From Gammaproteobacteria bacterium (GTDB lineage Bacteria; Pseudomonadota; Gammaproteobacteria; Arenicellales; JAANXG01): DNA of 50,313 nt. The notes under the pieces were generated by a model. The model saw only the letters and a list, made by a program, of their open reading frames with translations. It made no database searches and had not been told where the DNA came from. The position numbers were made by a program, and so were the translations under genes. Shown in pieces: positions 34,515 through 42,909 of the stretch. Positions within the stretch are counted from its first letter, which is position 1. Each line of letters begins with the position of its first letter. The stretch spans positions 11,504 through 61,816 of the forward strand of contig JAHEIO010000014.1 of assembly GCA_024639325.1 (NCBI GenBank), given 5' to 3'.

Positions 34515-35247
34515 ACCCGGGCCGGCCGTCGCCGACTTCTTTCTGGTGCGCCTTCACCAGATCCGCCATGCTGTTGAATAGCATGCCGTAATCCGGCATT
34601 TCCCCGGGGTTCATGGTGGCTCCAAAGCCCTCCTGGGCGTGGCGGCGGTAGATCCAGCAGTTGGCAATGCCGGCCCGGTTGGCCGGAGCATGATCGTGAA
34701 ACATACTTTCGGCGGTGTGGAGGATCTCGTGCTTTTCGATGCCGAGGCGCGCCAGATTCCCGATCATGTATTCGAAATTGCGCGGAGAGGGTTTGTAGAA
34801 ACCGATGTCTTCGGCGGTATAGACGGCGTCGAACGTGACGTCAAGCCTTTCATTGCTGTGGGCAAAACTCGTATTGTCGACGTTGGAAAGCACGACGAGT
34901 TTGTAGTGGCTTTTCAGGTACCGAAGCGCGTCGGCACTGTCGTCGAAAGCCGGCCAGTTTCGTACCGAACTACCGTAGGCCAGGCATTCGTCCCAGCTCA
35001 CCGGGATCGACCACTCTTCCGCCAGACGCTTGTACACAACCGCGAGAAGCTGTGAGTAAAGCTTGCCGGGTGTCTGTCGCTGGGTCTCGGACTCGTGGAA
35101 GGCGTGAGCCTCGAGGATCTGATTACGGTCAAGTGAACCAGAGATCCGGCGCGTCAACGGATCCAGCGCGGCAATGATCCCACTCTCCCAGTCGATGAGC
35201 GTACCATAGACGTCGAAAGTCAACGCCTTGAAATCTGTTAAATGCAC
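34498..35247 (-). CDS. HAD-superfamily hydrolase, type II haloacid dehalogenase-like
   Basis: 249 residues from the GTG at 35247, chosen because GGAGG lies six bases upstream and because it puts FKALTFDVYGTLIDWESG (nucleophile Asp) near the N-terminus. VVLSNVDNTSF holds the motif II Ser, DIGFYKPSPRNFEYM the motif III Lys, and ILHTAESMFHDHAPANRAG the motif IV acid-region (Asp). It belongs with haloacid dehalogenases/phosphoglycolate-like phosphatases; a Ser/Asn at the dehalogenase-specific positions fits but does not prove dehalogenation. Convergent with the aminotransferase. Confidence 0.87.
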   Translation of the reverse strand: MHLTDFKALTFDVYGTLIDWESGIIAALDPLTRRISGSLDRNQILEAHAFHESETQRQTPGKLYSQLLAVVYKRLAEEWSIPVSWDECLAYGSSVRNWPAFDDSADALRYLKSHYKLVVLSNVDNTSFAHSNERLDVTFDAVYTAEDIGFYKPSPRNFEYMIGNLARLGIEKHEILHTAESMFHDHAPANRAGIANCWIYRRHAQEGFGATMNPGEMPDYGMLFNSMADLVKAHQKEVGDGRPGFTVRR

Positions 35248-35573
35248 AGGAGGCCTCCAGGTAGGGATTTCACTCTGAAGCAGCGGAAATCTAGCGTGTA
35301 TTGTCCCGCAAATAGCACACTGTCTTAGTACCACTCGGGTGTAAATAGCGTGTTCTACTGGATTGTTTCGCTGCGCTCGCAATGACTGCGGTTTTCATCG
35401 CGAGAAGCTTAGCGACGTGGCGATCCAGTCTAAATCTGTACTCCGCAAGAGACAAACGCCTGAAGATAAACGCAAGGCGATTTTTGAAACAGTACACTAG
35501 AAAACGTTTCCCGGCGGTATGCCGATCCCAGCATCGCGACAGCGGCTCCGACCCATGTCAATTCTGCCCTGTC
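35248..35573. other. Intergenic region with a dispersed-type palindrome
   Basis: This 326-base stretch has no gene I can support. It holds the palindromic element at 35357-35429 and the promoter region of the HAD gene. The remaining parts show no RNA gene or clear terminator. Confidence 0.5.
35357..35429. repeat. 73-base palindromic element (MITE/REP-like dispersed repeat)
   Basis: The element begins ACTGGAT and ends ATCCAGT, its exact inverse. The left arm is CTGGATTGTTTCGCTGCGCT then CGCAATGAC; the right arm, read on the other strand, is CTGGATCGCCACGTCGCT and CTTCTCGCGATG. Both arms match the widespread GGATTGCTTCGCTnCGCTCGCAATGAC class of bacterial intergenic repeats. The two arms pair imperfectly, with a core of TGCGGTTTT. 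A single copy is present in this window. Confidence 0.65.
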
Positions 35574-36005
35574 TTATTGCGCCGATGCTTCGGGAACGTT
35601 CGAACTCTCGGACCCGCTGGGGGCGGCTTTACCCGGATCGACCCTGACGTTGACCTGGTTTCTCTGTTTGAGAAATTCCTGGCGAACCGCCTTGTTTGCC
35701 CGGATTTGCGCCATTACGTTGCGGGCTTCATCCAGCGTTACCCACAGCACCTGATCCGTAGTTTGCCCGTATTTGGAGCGCAGCAAGATTTGTTGCAGAT
35801 TTTCGCCCGGGTTGCCGGGGTTTTCGCAACCACCTTCCAGTATTTTGTGAAGCCTTCGATCGTCAAAACTGCCGAATCCGACACTGCCGTTGCAGTCCAG
35901 GGTTTCGACGGTCACCTGCTCGGCGTCTACGGCGGATGCGCAGAGCAGCATCGCAAACGAGCCGCGGATGAAAAACGTCTTGGATTGCCTGATCATTTTG
36001 CTCAT
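35574..36005 (-). CDS. Secreted hypothetical protein
   Basis: 143 residues with a signal peptide (FAMLLCASAVDA, cleavage near 28). The mature part contains two cysteines (LDCNGSVGF and EGGCENPGN) that could form a disulfide, and a helical stretch (LDEARNVMAQIRANKAVRQEFLKQRN). The C-terminus is a Ser/Pro/Ala-rich disordered tail. I recognise no family. It diverges from the AAA ATPase gene across 190 bases. Confidence 0.65.
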   Translation of the reverse strand: MSKMIRQSKTFFIRGSFAMLLCASAVDAEQVTVETLDCNGSVGFGSFDDRRLHKILEGGCENPGNPGENLQQILLRSKYGQTTDQVLWVTLDEARNVMAQIRANKAVRQEFLKQRNQVNVRVDPGKAAPSGSESSNVPEASAQ

Positions 36006-36195
36006 AAGCCTGGTCTCGAACCGTATTTCGCAATTGCGCTAAAGATACTACAACAATCCACCTGCGGATGCGTCATGTTGGTCGCCGACCGCTGGTTCTG
36101 ATCTGAAAACCCGGGTCCAGTGCCGATTTGGAACAACTCTGCATTAGCAGCTTGCGTTTCCATGAGAAAAAAGGGTGGCTATACTTTTCACGTAT
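36006..36195. other. Divergent gap between secreted protein and Ycf46-type ATPase
   Basis: This 190-base region must hold the promoters of both genes. I do not see a strong sigma-70 pair, a recognised operator or an RNA gene in it. A few longer in-frame starts of the ATPase (TTG/ATA region from 36175) fall inside it but are less likely than the ATG at 36196. Confidence 0.35.
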
Positions 36196-37668
36196 ATGAA
36201 CGATAGCCACGATCTCGAGCTCCTCATCAGTTCGCACATTCCAATCATTGCGATCAGCACGCGTGAAGAGCGGCGTGCCGTCGCTCTGATCGATTCCTTG
36301 AAAAACCGGATCGGACTTCCTGTTTTTCAGTGGACCATTACCGAGGGCCTGCTGAGACTCGACCCCGGATACAAGCCCCAGCGAATGAACAGCCAGCCAG
36401 AGGAAGTGCTGGGCCATGTGAAATCATCGACGCAGCCCGGCATTTACGTGCTTCTGGACTTCCATCCCTACCTCGAGACACCGGTTCATGTCCGCCTCAT
36501 CAAGGACATTGCCATCGCATACGAACAGCAGCGCAAGACGCTGGTGTTCATCAGCCACGATCTGAAGCTGCCCGGCGAACTCGCTGTCTTTTCAGCCGAA
36601 TTCGAGCTCAGCCTGCCGGACGAGCGCACGCTGCGTAACGTCGTCAACGGCGTGGCCGACCAATGGACCAAGCAAAATTCTGCAAGCCGGGTGGCGGTGG
36701 ATCCGGCGGCTTACGAGCGCCTGGTCAACAACCTCGCGGGGCTCACAATCCCGGAGGTGAAACGCCTCGCGCGAAAGGCGATCTATGACGACGGCGCGAT
36801 CAACGAACACGATCTGCCCGGGCTGATGCGGGCGAAATACGACATGTTGAACAAGGACGGTGTGCTCCACTATGAATTCGAGACGGAAAGATTCTCGAAC
36901 GTCGGCGGCCTCGAGCGGCTCAAGCGCTGGCTGGATCAGCGCAAAGGACCGTTTCTTGACGCGGCGAATCCACTGGACGTACCGAAGGGGATCCTGTTAC
37001 TAGGTGTCCAGGGCTGCGGAAAGAGCCTCGCCGCCAAGGCCGTAGCCGGGGTGTGGGGCGTGCCGTTGCTGCGGCTCGATTTTGGCGCATTGTTCAACAA
37101 GTACCACGGTGAGACGGAGCGGAACCTGCGTGAATCTCTGCGCGCGGCACAGGTCATGGCGCCCTGCGTGCTGTGGGTGGATGAGATCGAAAAAGGCGTG
37201 GGCGGTAACGATCTCGACGGCGGGACATCACAGCGGGTGCTCGGCACACTGCTGACGTGGATGGCGGAGCACTCCGGCGCGGTGTTCGTTGTCGCAACCG
37301 CGAACGACATCGAGGCGTTGCCCCCAGAACTCGTGCGCAAGGGCAGATTGGATGAGATTTTTTTCGTCGACCTGCCCGACACGAGTACCCGCAGCCGTGT
37401 ATTCGAGATTCACCTGAGCAAGCGCAGGTTCGATACGACGCGCCTTGATCTGCTCAACCTGGCCCGGGCCTCCGCCGGCTTCTCGGGCGCCGAGATCGAG
37501 CAGGCGGTCGTGGCGGCACACTACGCCGCGCACGCCCGGCAGATCGAAGTGAGTGAGCAAATCCTCCTGCAGGAGATCCGGCAGACCCGCCCGCTCTCGG
37601 TGGTGATGAAGGAACGTATCGACTACCTGCGTGAATGGGCCCGCGAGCGCGCGGTTCCCGCGGATTGA
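36196..37668 (+). CDS. Ycf46-type AAA ATPase
   Basis: 490 residues from the ATG at 36196. The N-terminal domain (about 1-215, [20 protein letters not shown] ... ILRDFHP-like [18 protein letters not shown]) is characteristic of Ycf46. The AAA core has Walker A GVQGCGKS (Lys276), Walker [12 protein letters not shown] (Asp329, Glu330), the sensor 1 [20 protein letters not shown] (with arginine finger) and sensor 2 [11 protein letters not shown]. Cyanobacterial Ycf46 is tied to carbon-uptake and photosynthesis regulation; in proteobacteria its role is unknown. It is monocistronic as far as can be seen. Confidence 0.9.
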   Translation: MNDSHDLELLISSHIPIIAISTREERRAVALIDSLKNRIGLPVFQWTITEGLLRLDPGYKPQRMNSQPEEVLGHVKSSTQPGIYVLLDFHPYLETPVHVRLIKDIAIAYEQQRKTLVFISHDLKLPGELAVFSAEFELSLPDERTLRNVVNGVADQWTKQNSASRVAVDPAAYERLVNNLAGLTIPEVKRLARKAIYDDGAINEHDLPGLMRAKYDMLNKDGVLHYEFETERFSNVGGLERLKRWLDQRKGPFLDAANPLDVPKGILLLGVQGCGKSLAAKAVAGVWGVPLLRLDFGALFNKYHGETERNLRESLRAAQVMAPCVLWVDEIEKGVGGNDLDGGTSQRVLGTLLTWMAEHSGAVFVVATANDIEALPPELVRKGRLDEIFFVDLPDTSTRSRVFEIHLSKRRFDTTRLDLLNLARASAGFSGAEIEQAVVAAHYAAHARQIEVSEQILLQEIRQTRPLSVVMKERIDYLREWARERAVPAD

Positions 37669-37811
37669 CCGGTACTGCGGCAACGCTGCATGGTTTCGAT
37701 CCCTGCGCTCCGTCAGTTTTTCGTATCGCCTTAGACCGCATAATGCACCGGACCGGCGCTCAGCCAAACCTGTCCTGCGCCATCGCTCGGGATACCGGTG
37801 CAATATTCGGG

Positions 37812-38258
37812 CTAGGGCTGCCCGACTTTAACGGTCAACGCTATCTCTCCCGCATGCTCGAAGCGCAGAGTCAACGGAAATTCCGTGCCTTCGGTCATCG
37901 TCGAATTGAGGCCGATCAGCATCAGGTGCGCTCCTCCGGGTGCCAGGGCGGCCTCTCCGCCAGCGGGGACCTCGATCTTTTCGACGGGGCGCATCATCAT
38001 CATACCGTTCTGATGAATATGAGTATGCAGCTCGACGCGCTCGGACACCGGTGACGAACCGGAGACGAGCCTGTCATTTTTGACGCCGCTGTTTTTGATC
38101 GTCATGTAGACGGCGCCGATTTTGGAAATGGCCGGCAAAGGCCTTGCCCAGGGATGATCGATATGGACGTCTCCAACCGTAACACTCTGCGCCTGCAATA
38201 CGGTTGTTCCCGAGAGAAAGACCAGGTAGGCGCCAAGCACTTTCAATGCCAAGTTCAT
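37812..38258 (-). CDS. PCuAC-type periplasmic copper chaperone
   Basis: 148 residues from the ATG at 38258. A signal peptide (LGAYLVFLSGTTVLQAQS) is followed by the PCuAC domain with the start VTVGDVHIDHPWARPLPA and the copper site H-(M)-x10-M-x21-H-x-M: ELHTHIHQNGMMMM and PGGAHLMLIGL. It delivers Cu(I) to the CuA/CuB centre of cytochrome oxidase. It is the last gene of the long minus-strand series; a Met-rich run at about 94-97 may hold extra copper. No Sco gene is adjacent. Confidence 0.92.
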   Translation of the reverse strand: MNLALKVLGAYLVFLSGTTVLQAQSVTVGDVHIDHPWARPLPAISKIGAVYMTIKNSGVKNDRLVSGSSPVSERVELHTHIHQNGMMMMRPVEKIEVPAGGEAALAPGGAHLMLIGLNSTMTEGTEFPLTLRFEHAGEIALTVKVGQP

Positions 38259-38290
38259 GGTTTCAGCTCGGCCTCCGATGTTAGAGATCA

Positions 38291-39271
38291 TTATCGCGTC
38301 GTCACCCGGGTCCGGGTTAAACGGCGTTTGCCCGGCAGCATAGCGCCGATCAGCGCCAGAAGCGACGCAACCATGATAATGGCGATCCATGCCGTTGGCA
38401 AAGATCCCGCAGTTTTTTTCAGGAATTTCGATATCCTCGACCCGGCCTTCACGGAGGCAAGCAGGGCCCCGACGTTCTTGCCGTCCTTGCCGATCGCTTT
38501 GACACCGTCTTTGCCGAACAGGCGGGCGAGCGCATAGGTACCGTTGGCATCGAATTCAGCGGCCCTGGCCACGCGGCTTAGGTCGTCGGCGTTGTCAACC
38601 GCGGCCATGGCACCCCTCAGCGGTCCGGGTCCGAGCCGCCTCGCCGCCTGACCGAAATCGCCGACCACCGCGGTGAGCCTACCGTAGTCCCGGGTTTTCG
38701 CGGACTGCCGCACCGTAAGCGATAAAAATTGAACGAACTCTCGTGTCAGTGCGCCCGAGCGCTTCAGTGCCTTCAGCAGGGCGGGGGCCCAGTCCAAGTG
38801 CGGCGCCAGAGTCGTCGTCAGCCCAACGGCGGAAAGTGCCAGGATCACACTGTCCCCGGAGCCGTCGGCGGCCTCCTTCCAGCCCTGAACGGCGAGATCC
38901 CGGATATCGCCGATCACGAACAGATCCAGCGAAAGGCTGCCCATCATGGAAGCCATGTCGGTCGGTTCACCGGTTATCGCACCGTGAGCAAACCGCTCAA
39001 TCTGACCCCTGAAGCTGTTCAGTTCTTCGCTCGCGCGCCGCGATACTTCAGCCGCTCTTTTCGGATCGCCCAGGTCGGGGCGCGTCAGGGAAAATTCGGC
39101 GAGCATGGAAGCTTCCGCCCAGCGACCTTCGGCTGCCAGCGCCTCGGCGCTCTCGGCCGGGTCCTGGTACATGACGAGGCTGCCGCCGATCCGGCTGGTG
39201 ATTTCCATCCCGGCGATGCAAAAACATAGTGCGGCGACTCCTGCGATGATCAGTCGGGTCAGCACGATCAT
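38291..39271 (-). CDS. Unrecognised bitopic membrane protein coupled to aceK
   Basis: 326 residues, starting at an ATG that overlaps the aceK stop (ATGA). Membrane helices are predicted at about 7-26 (IIAGVAALCFCIAGME) and 296-314 (WIAIIMVASLLALIGAML), with a large helical, Ala/Leu/Asp-rich domain between, probably outside the cytoplasm. That domain includes ESAEALAAEGRWAEASMLAE (TPR-like helical pair), LRDLAVQGWKEAADGSGDS-like DIRDLAVQGW, and DNADDLSRVARAAEFDANGT. The C-terminus is short and basic (GKRRLTRTRVTTR). I know no family. Coupling with aceK suggests a shared job. Confidence 0.75.
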   Translation of the reverse strand: MIVLTRLIIAGVAALCFCIAGMEITSRIGGSLVMYQDPAESAEALAAEGRWAEASMLAEFSLTRPDLGDPKRAAEVSRRASEELNSFRGQIERFAHGAITGEPTDMASMMGSLSLDLFVIGDIRDLAVQGWKEAADGSGDSVILALSAVGLTTTLAPHLDWAPALLKALKRSGALTREFVQFLSLTVRQSAKTRDYGRLTAVVGDFGQAARRLGPGPLRGAMAAVDNADDLSRVARAAEFDANGTYALARLFGKDGVKAIGKDGKNVGALLASVKAGSRISKFLKKTAGSLPTAWIAIIMVASLLALIGAMLPGKRRLTRTRVTTR

Positions 39272-41064
39272 GCGTTTCTGAGAAGTCTGTCTTCCGGGTA
39301 CACGCGCACGCTTGGAACGGCGGATTTCATGAGCGCATTCTGGATCCTCTCCCAGTATCCCGGCGTGAGCAAATCGCCATGATGCTGGCGAAACACTTTT
39401 GTAAGTCCACGGTCGGGGATGCGCAGACCCGACTCGATCTCCTCGGGAAGAATCACCACACCGTCTTCGAAAAACCACTCGGGCACGTCCTCCTCGCCGT
39501 AGAAGCGATCCAGATTGGTCCGGATCTTCACATCGATGAGGTCTTCCAGCGCGTCGTAGTCGAAAAGATAAACTTTCAGGTATCGGCTCACGCCATAGTT
39601 TCTGGCGTCGAGGTCTTTGTTGAAAATATTCGCGGCGATGTTGTTCTTGATGCAGTACCCAAGATTTACGATCGCGGTTTTCGCATCTTCCGGTGACGCG
39701 CTCTCCAGAAACAGCGGAAGCGGAATCATCCTGACCTGGACTATGAGATGTTTGAATACGACGGCGCCGCCCTGTTCCGACACGCAATCGGACCCGGCGT
39801 CTAGAAGTTCTTCCAGCAGGCTTACATCGAACCAGTCCTTGTCGAGTTTTACGTTGTAGTAAATGATATTGTCGAGCATGCTTCCGGTGCGGTTGATGTC
39901 GTGCACGCGAGTATACTTTTTCAACACCGCATCGACGCCATCGAATGTGTCCCACTTGTAGTCATCCGTGGGTTTGTTGCGGATGATCTTCAGATTGAAT
40001 GCTGATGATGGGGTCGAAAAACCGATGGCAACGGTGCCTTTGTAGCCGGGGGACGATTCGAAGACTTCGCCGGTGGCAGTGACTTCGTCCTTGAGTTCGT
40101 TCATTACCGCCACTTTGCCGAAGTGGTTGTATCCAATGGTTGTATAGTGCAGGCCAATCGGACGCTCGGGCATCAGCGTATGGAGGAAATCCGCGAGTTC
40201 GTGATAGTAGGGCGTGGTGACGTGAAAATTAGCCAGCGTCGAACTGAATAAATTGTGGGCGTCGTCGACGGTGTGCAGCACGGCGTCGACATAGACCCCC
40301 GATTCGTCATTGAGTAGAGCGAGGATCAGAGGCATCAGTTTACCGCAGTCGAGAACCACCCTGCCTACAACATAAACCCCTCGGTTACGGTAGAACCCGG
40401 CATTGAAAAGGTCGACCCTGGCGATTCCCTTATCCACGCCGTAGCTGGAATCGAGAAGTCCGTTCAATCTGTCCCTGCACAGCGCGCCGTCCTCTTCCAG
40501 GTTCCTGAATGGCGCCGAGAATCCCGGAACCGACAGCATCTCGATCATGTCATCAAGCGTCAATCGTGGGCCTGAAGATATCGTCTTGATGATGTTTGCG
40601 GATAGGGTGGTATCGGTTTCTATCGATCTGCCAAACGAGTAATCTACCGGCTTCCACTCGCTCCTCAGAATTGATCTTCGCACCGAATGGATATACGCCA
40701 GAGCAAGGTCGGCCTCGTAGCGATGTCTTATCAATTCCCAGTATCTGCCTTCGAGTTTGTCCCAGAGAGTCTGGTCTTCGGCATCGAACGGGAGCGCTCC
40801 CTTCAATCGTCCGCCCAGCTTTCGCATGCTTAGACTGTACAGGGACAACCGCTTCTTGCTGATCGATACCGATAACGCAGGGTTTCGCTGCTCGAACGCC
40901 AGCTTGGCGACTGTTGCGACGGCGCGAAACTCCATGTAGTACTTGTCGAACTCGAAGAGTACCCAGCGGGCGCACGCCTCGTAGACTCCGCTATCGCTGG
41001 TTGCATTCATCACAGCCATGACGAAATCGTCGGTCAATTCCAGATTTGCATTATTCACCGCCAT
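39268..41064 (-). CDS. aceK: Divergent isocitrate dehydrogenase kinase/phosphatase AceK
   Basis: 598 residues from the ATG at 41064 (a TTG at 41088 would add eight). Similarity to E. coli AceK runs through the whole length but is low: NRGVYVVGRVVLD, IGYNHFGKVAVMNE, SPGYKGTVAIGFSTP (ATP loop), VVFKHLIVQVRMIPLPLFLE, NIAANIFNKDLDARNYGVSR and YLFDYDALEDL. Catalytic residues known in AceK appear kept: Lys359 (FNLKIIRNK), Glu430 (SEQGG), Asp484, Asn489 and Asp502. It would phosphorylate/dephosphorylate isocitrate dehydrogenase to steer carbon to glyoxylate. It is not next to aceA/aceB but close to gltA-sucAB. The low identity leaves a different substrate possible. Confidence 0.85.
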   Translation of the reverse strand: MAVNNANLELTDDFVMAVMNATSDSGVYEACARWVLFEFDKYYMEFRAVATVAKLAFEQRNPALSVSISKKRLSLYSLSMRKLGGRLKGALPFDAEDQTLWDKLEGRYWELIRHRYEADLALAYIHSVRRSILRSEWKPVDYSFGRSIETDTTLSANIIKTISSGPRLTLDDMIEMLSVPGFSAPFRNLEEDGALCRDRLNGLLDSSYGVDKGIARVDLFNAGFYRNRGVYVVGRVVLDCGKLMPLILALLNDESGVYVDAVLHTVDDAHNLFSSTLANFHVTTPYYHELADFLHTLMPERPIGLHYTTIGYNHFGKVAVMNELKDEVTATGEVFESSPGYKGTVAIGFSTPSSAFNLKIIRNKPTDDYKWDTFDGVDAVLKKYTRVHDINRTGSMLDNIIYYNVKLDKDWFDVSLLEELLDAGSDCVSEQGGAVVFKHLIVQVRMIPLPLFLESASPEDAKTAIVNLGYCIKNNIAANIFNKDLDARNYGVSRYLKVYLFDYDALEDLIDVKIRTNLDRFYGEEDVPEWFFEDGVVILPEEIESGLRIPDRGLTKVFRQHHGDLLTPGYWERIQNALMKSAVPSVRVYPEDRLLRNA

Positions 41065-41114
41065 TTTCTTTTTCGATGCAGCGTCCAAGTCCCTCGGTTT
41101 GCGACCGGGTTAGG

Positions 41115-42881
41115 CTAGCTCTTCATCCTGTAAGACAGTTCGATGTGCTCGCGCGTCAGCACGCCATAGATGCGATCGAGTCCACTGCCGCGTGTCCCGG
41201 TTACATAAAGGGCCTGCTTGCCAGAATCGTTCAGCAGCTCGAGGGCGTCCTGCAGACTTGCCTGCACATCGGTCCGGGACAGGTCCTGGCGTTTGGCGGG
41301 TATCTCCATGAGATCGATTTCCCGCCGTTCAGGGTGCTCCCCAAGATAGAGTGCGAGGTCGGCCGCGGGCAGCAATGCCTCCGTTCCCTGCCGATCCGCG
41401 ACGACTATCCAGTTTGGCGATTTATGCAACAGCGCCGCCGCATCATCACTGCTCACGATCCGTGAGGACCGGGAAAAGTTTCTGTCCATGGCGCGGACGA
41501 TTCCTACCCGTCGAAGGCTCTGTGACAGTGGATCACTGTGGATGTCCAGCCCCCGGCATTGCAGAACGAGTTGATAGATGGAGGAGCATCCGAAAACCAC
41601 GCGAGTGACCAGCACCGCGGAGATGACGGCCGTCATGCCGGGCATGATGAGGTTCGGGTTGGCGGTCATTTCGAGAATTGCCAGAAGCGCGGCCAGTGGG
41701 GCTTGCAGGGTTGCCGCCATCATGGCGCCCATGCCCAGCATGGCATAGGTGCCGCTCGAGATCTGGGCTTCGGAGATGTGAATGATAAGAGAACCTACCG
41801 CACCTCCGGCGCTGGCTCCAATGAGCAGGGTCGGGCCGATCAATCCGCCGGGGGAGCCCAGTCCGATGCAGGCGGCCGTCGCAAGGAGTTTGGCGGCCGC
41901 AACCATGGCGAGAGTGAACAGAGCCAGTTCGCCAAGCAATGCGGAGTTCACCGTGTCGTAGCCGATACCCATGACCTCCGGCGCGGGGATTGCTATCAAT
42001 CCGACGATCGCCCCGGCCGTCAGCAAACGTACCCAGATTGCAACGCGACTGGTCGAGCTGTATATCCGCAACGTGAGTCTAATGAAGGTCGCTGCCAGTA
42101 TGCCGATTACGACCCCCAGGAACAGCGCGTAGAGGAACTCGTCGAGGGTATTCCATTCGTGTACGCTGACGAAGAACAGCACGTGCTCTCCGAACACCAG
42201 TCGGGTTGCCGCGGCAGCACTGACCGCCGCCAGTATGATCGGGACGAATCCGATGATGGTGTATTCCATCAGAACCACTTCCATGGCGAATACCACGCCG
42301 GCCAGCGGCGTATTGAAACCGGCCGCAATGGCCGCGGCCACGCCGCAGCCCACCAGCGTGCGTACACTGTTGTTCGGTAGTCCGAGTTTTCTGCCCAGCA
42401 GGCTTCCACTGGTGGCGCCAAGGTGGATGCTGGGCCCCTCGCGGCCGACGGAGTGACCGCATACGATACTCAGTGCCGCGCCGACGAACTGCATCAAAGC
42501 ATTGCGCAAAGGCATGTGGCCCTGGTGGTAGTTGAGTCGCTCGATGACGTGGACCACCCCGACCTGGCGCACGCTGCGATGCGCGAAGTGAAACAGCAGG
42601 CCCACGATCAGTCCACCGGATATCGCAATTACCAGGCGCCAATGCGGCTCGATACCCTCGAAGGCATCGCTGTGCTCCATGGGGAATAGCAGTGGCGCTC
42701 CGATTTCCACGACCCATCGAAAAGCAATGATGACGCCGCCGGAAAGCAGCCCGGCGACCACGCCCATCAATGACAGCTGGGGCAGTGCATCGACGTGCGC
42801 CATTTTTAGACTCTGCGTCTCGACGATACGGCGCCAGCGAGTCCGCAGACGACCGTGATCCGTTTTCCCCGGGATAGTCAA
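41115..42881 (-). CDS. ClC-family chloride channel/H+ exchanger with C-terminal CBS region
   Basis: 588 residues from TTG (42881) or about 562 from the ATG at 42803. The ClC selectivity motifs are present: GREGPSIHLG with the gating Glu148 (numbered from 42881), and GSPGGLIGPTLLIGASAGGA for the second filter loop, with about 10 membrane helices. The C-terminal 145 residues carry a CBS-like pair (ILVVADRQGTEALLPAADLA, LSRTDVQASLQDALELLN). The gating Glu suggests an exchanger, as in E. coli ClcA, but the proton-glutamate near LMEYTIIGF is not certain. It follows algC-type gene by 28 bases. Confidence 0.9.
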   Translation of the reverse strand: MTIPGKTDHGRLRTRWRRIVETQSLKMAHVDALPQLSLMGVVAGLLSGGVIIAFRWVVEIGAPLLFPMEHSDAFEGIEPHWRLVIAISGGLIVGLLFHFAHRSVRQVGVVHVIERLNYHQGHMPLRNALMQFVGAALSIVCGHSVGREGPSIHLGATSGSLLGRKLGLPNNSVRTLVGCGVAAAIAAGFNTPLAGVVFAMEVVLMEYTIIGFVPIILAAVSAAAATRLVFGEHVLFFVSVHEWNTLDEFLYALFLGVVIGILAATFIRLTLRIYSSTSRVAIWVRLLTAGAIVGLIAIPAPEVMGIGYDTVNSALLGELALFTLAMVAAAKLLATAACIGLGSPGGLIGPTLLIGASAGGAVGSLIIHISEAQISSGTYAMLGMGAMMAATLQAPLAALLAILEMTANPNLIMPGMTAVISAVLVTRVVFGCSSIYQLVLQCRGLDIHSDPLSQSLRRVGIVRAMDRNFSRSSRIVSSDDAAALLHKSPNWIVVADRQGTEALLPAADLALYLGEHPERREIDLMEIPAKRQDLSRTDVQASLQDALELLNDSGKQALYVTGTRGSGLDRIYGVLTREHIELSYRMKS

Positions 42882-42909
42882 TACCGGCCGCCTAGTTATG
42901 TTGGGCAGT

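Noticed and set aside
38291-39955. 554-residue frame that reaches into the aceK gene
   Set aside because: Only the part after 39271 has protein-like composition with membrane helices; the rest is Arg/Ser/Gly-rich shadow of aceK.
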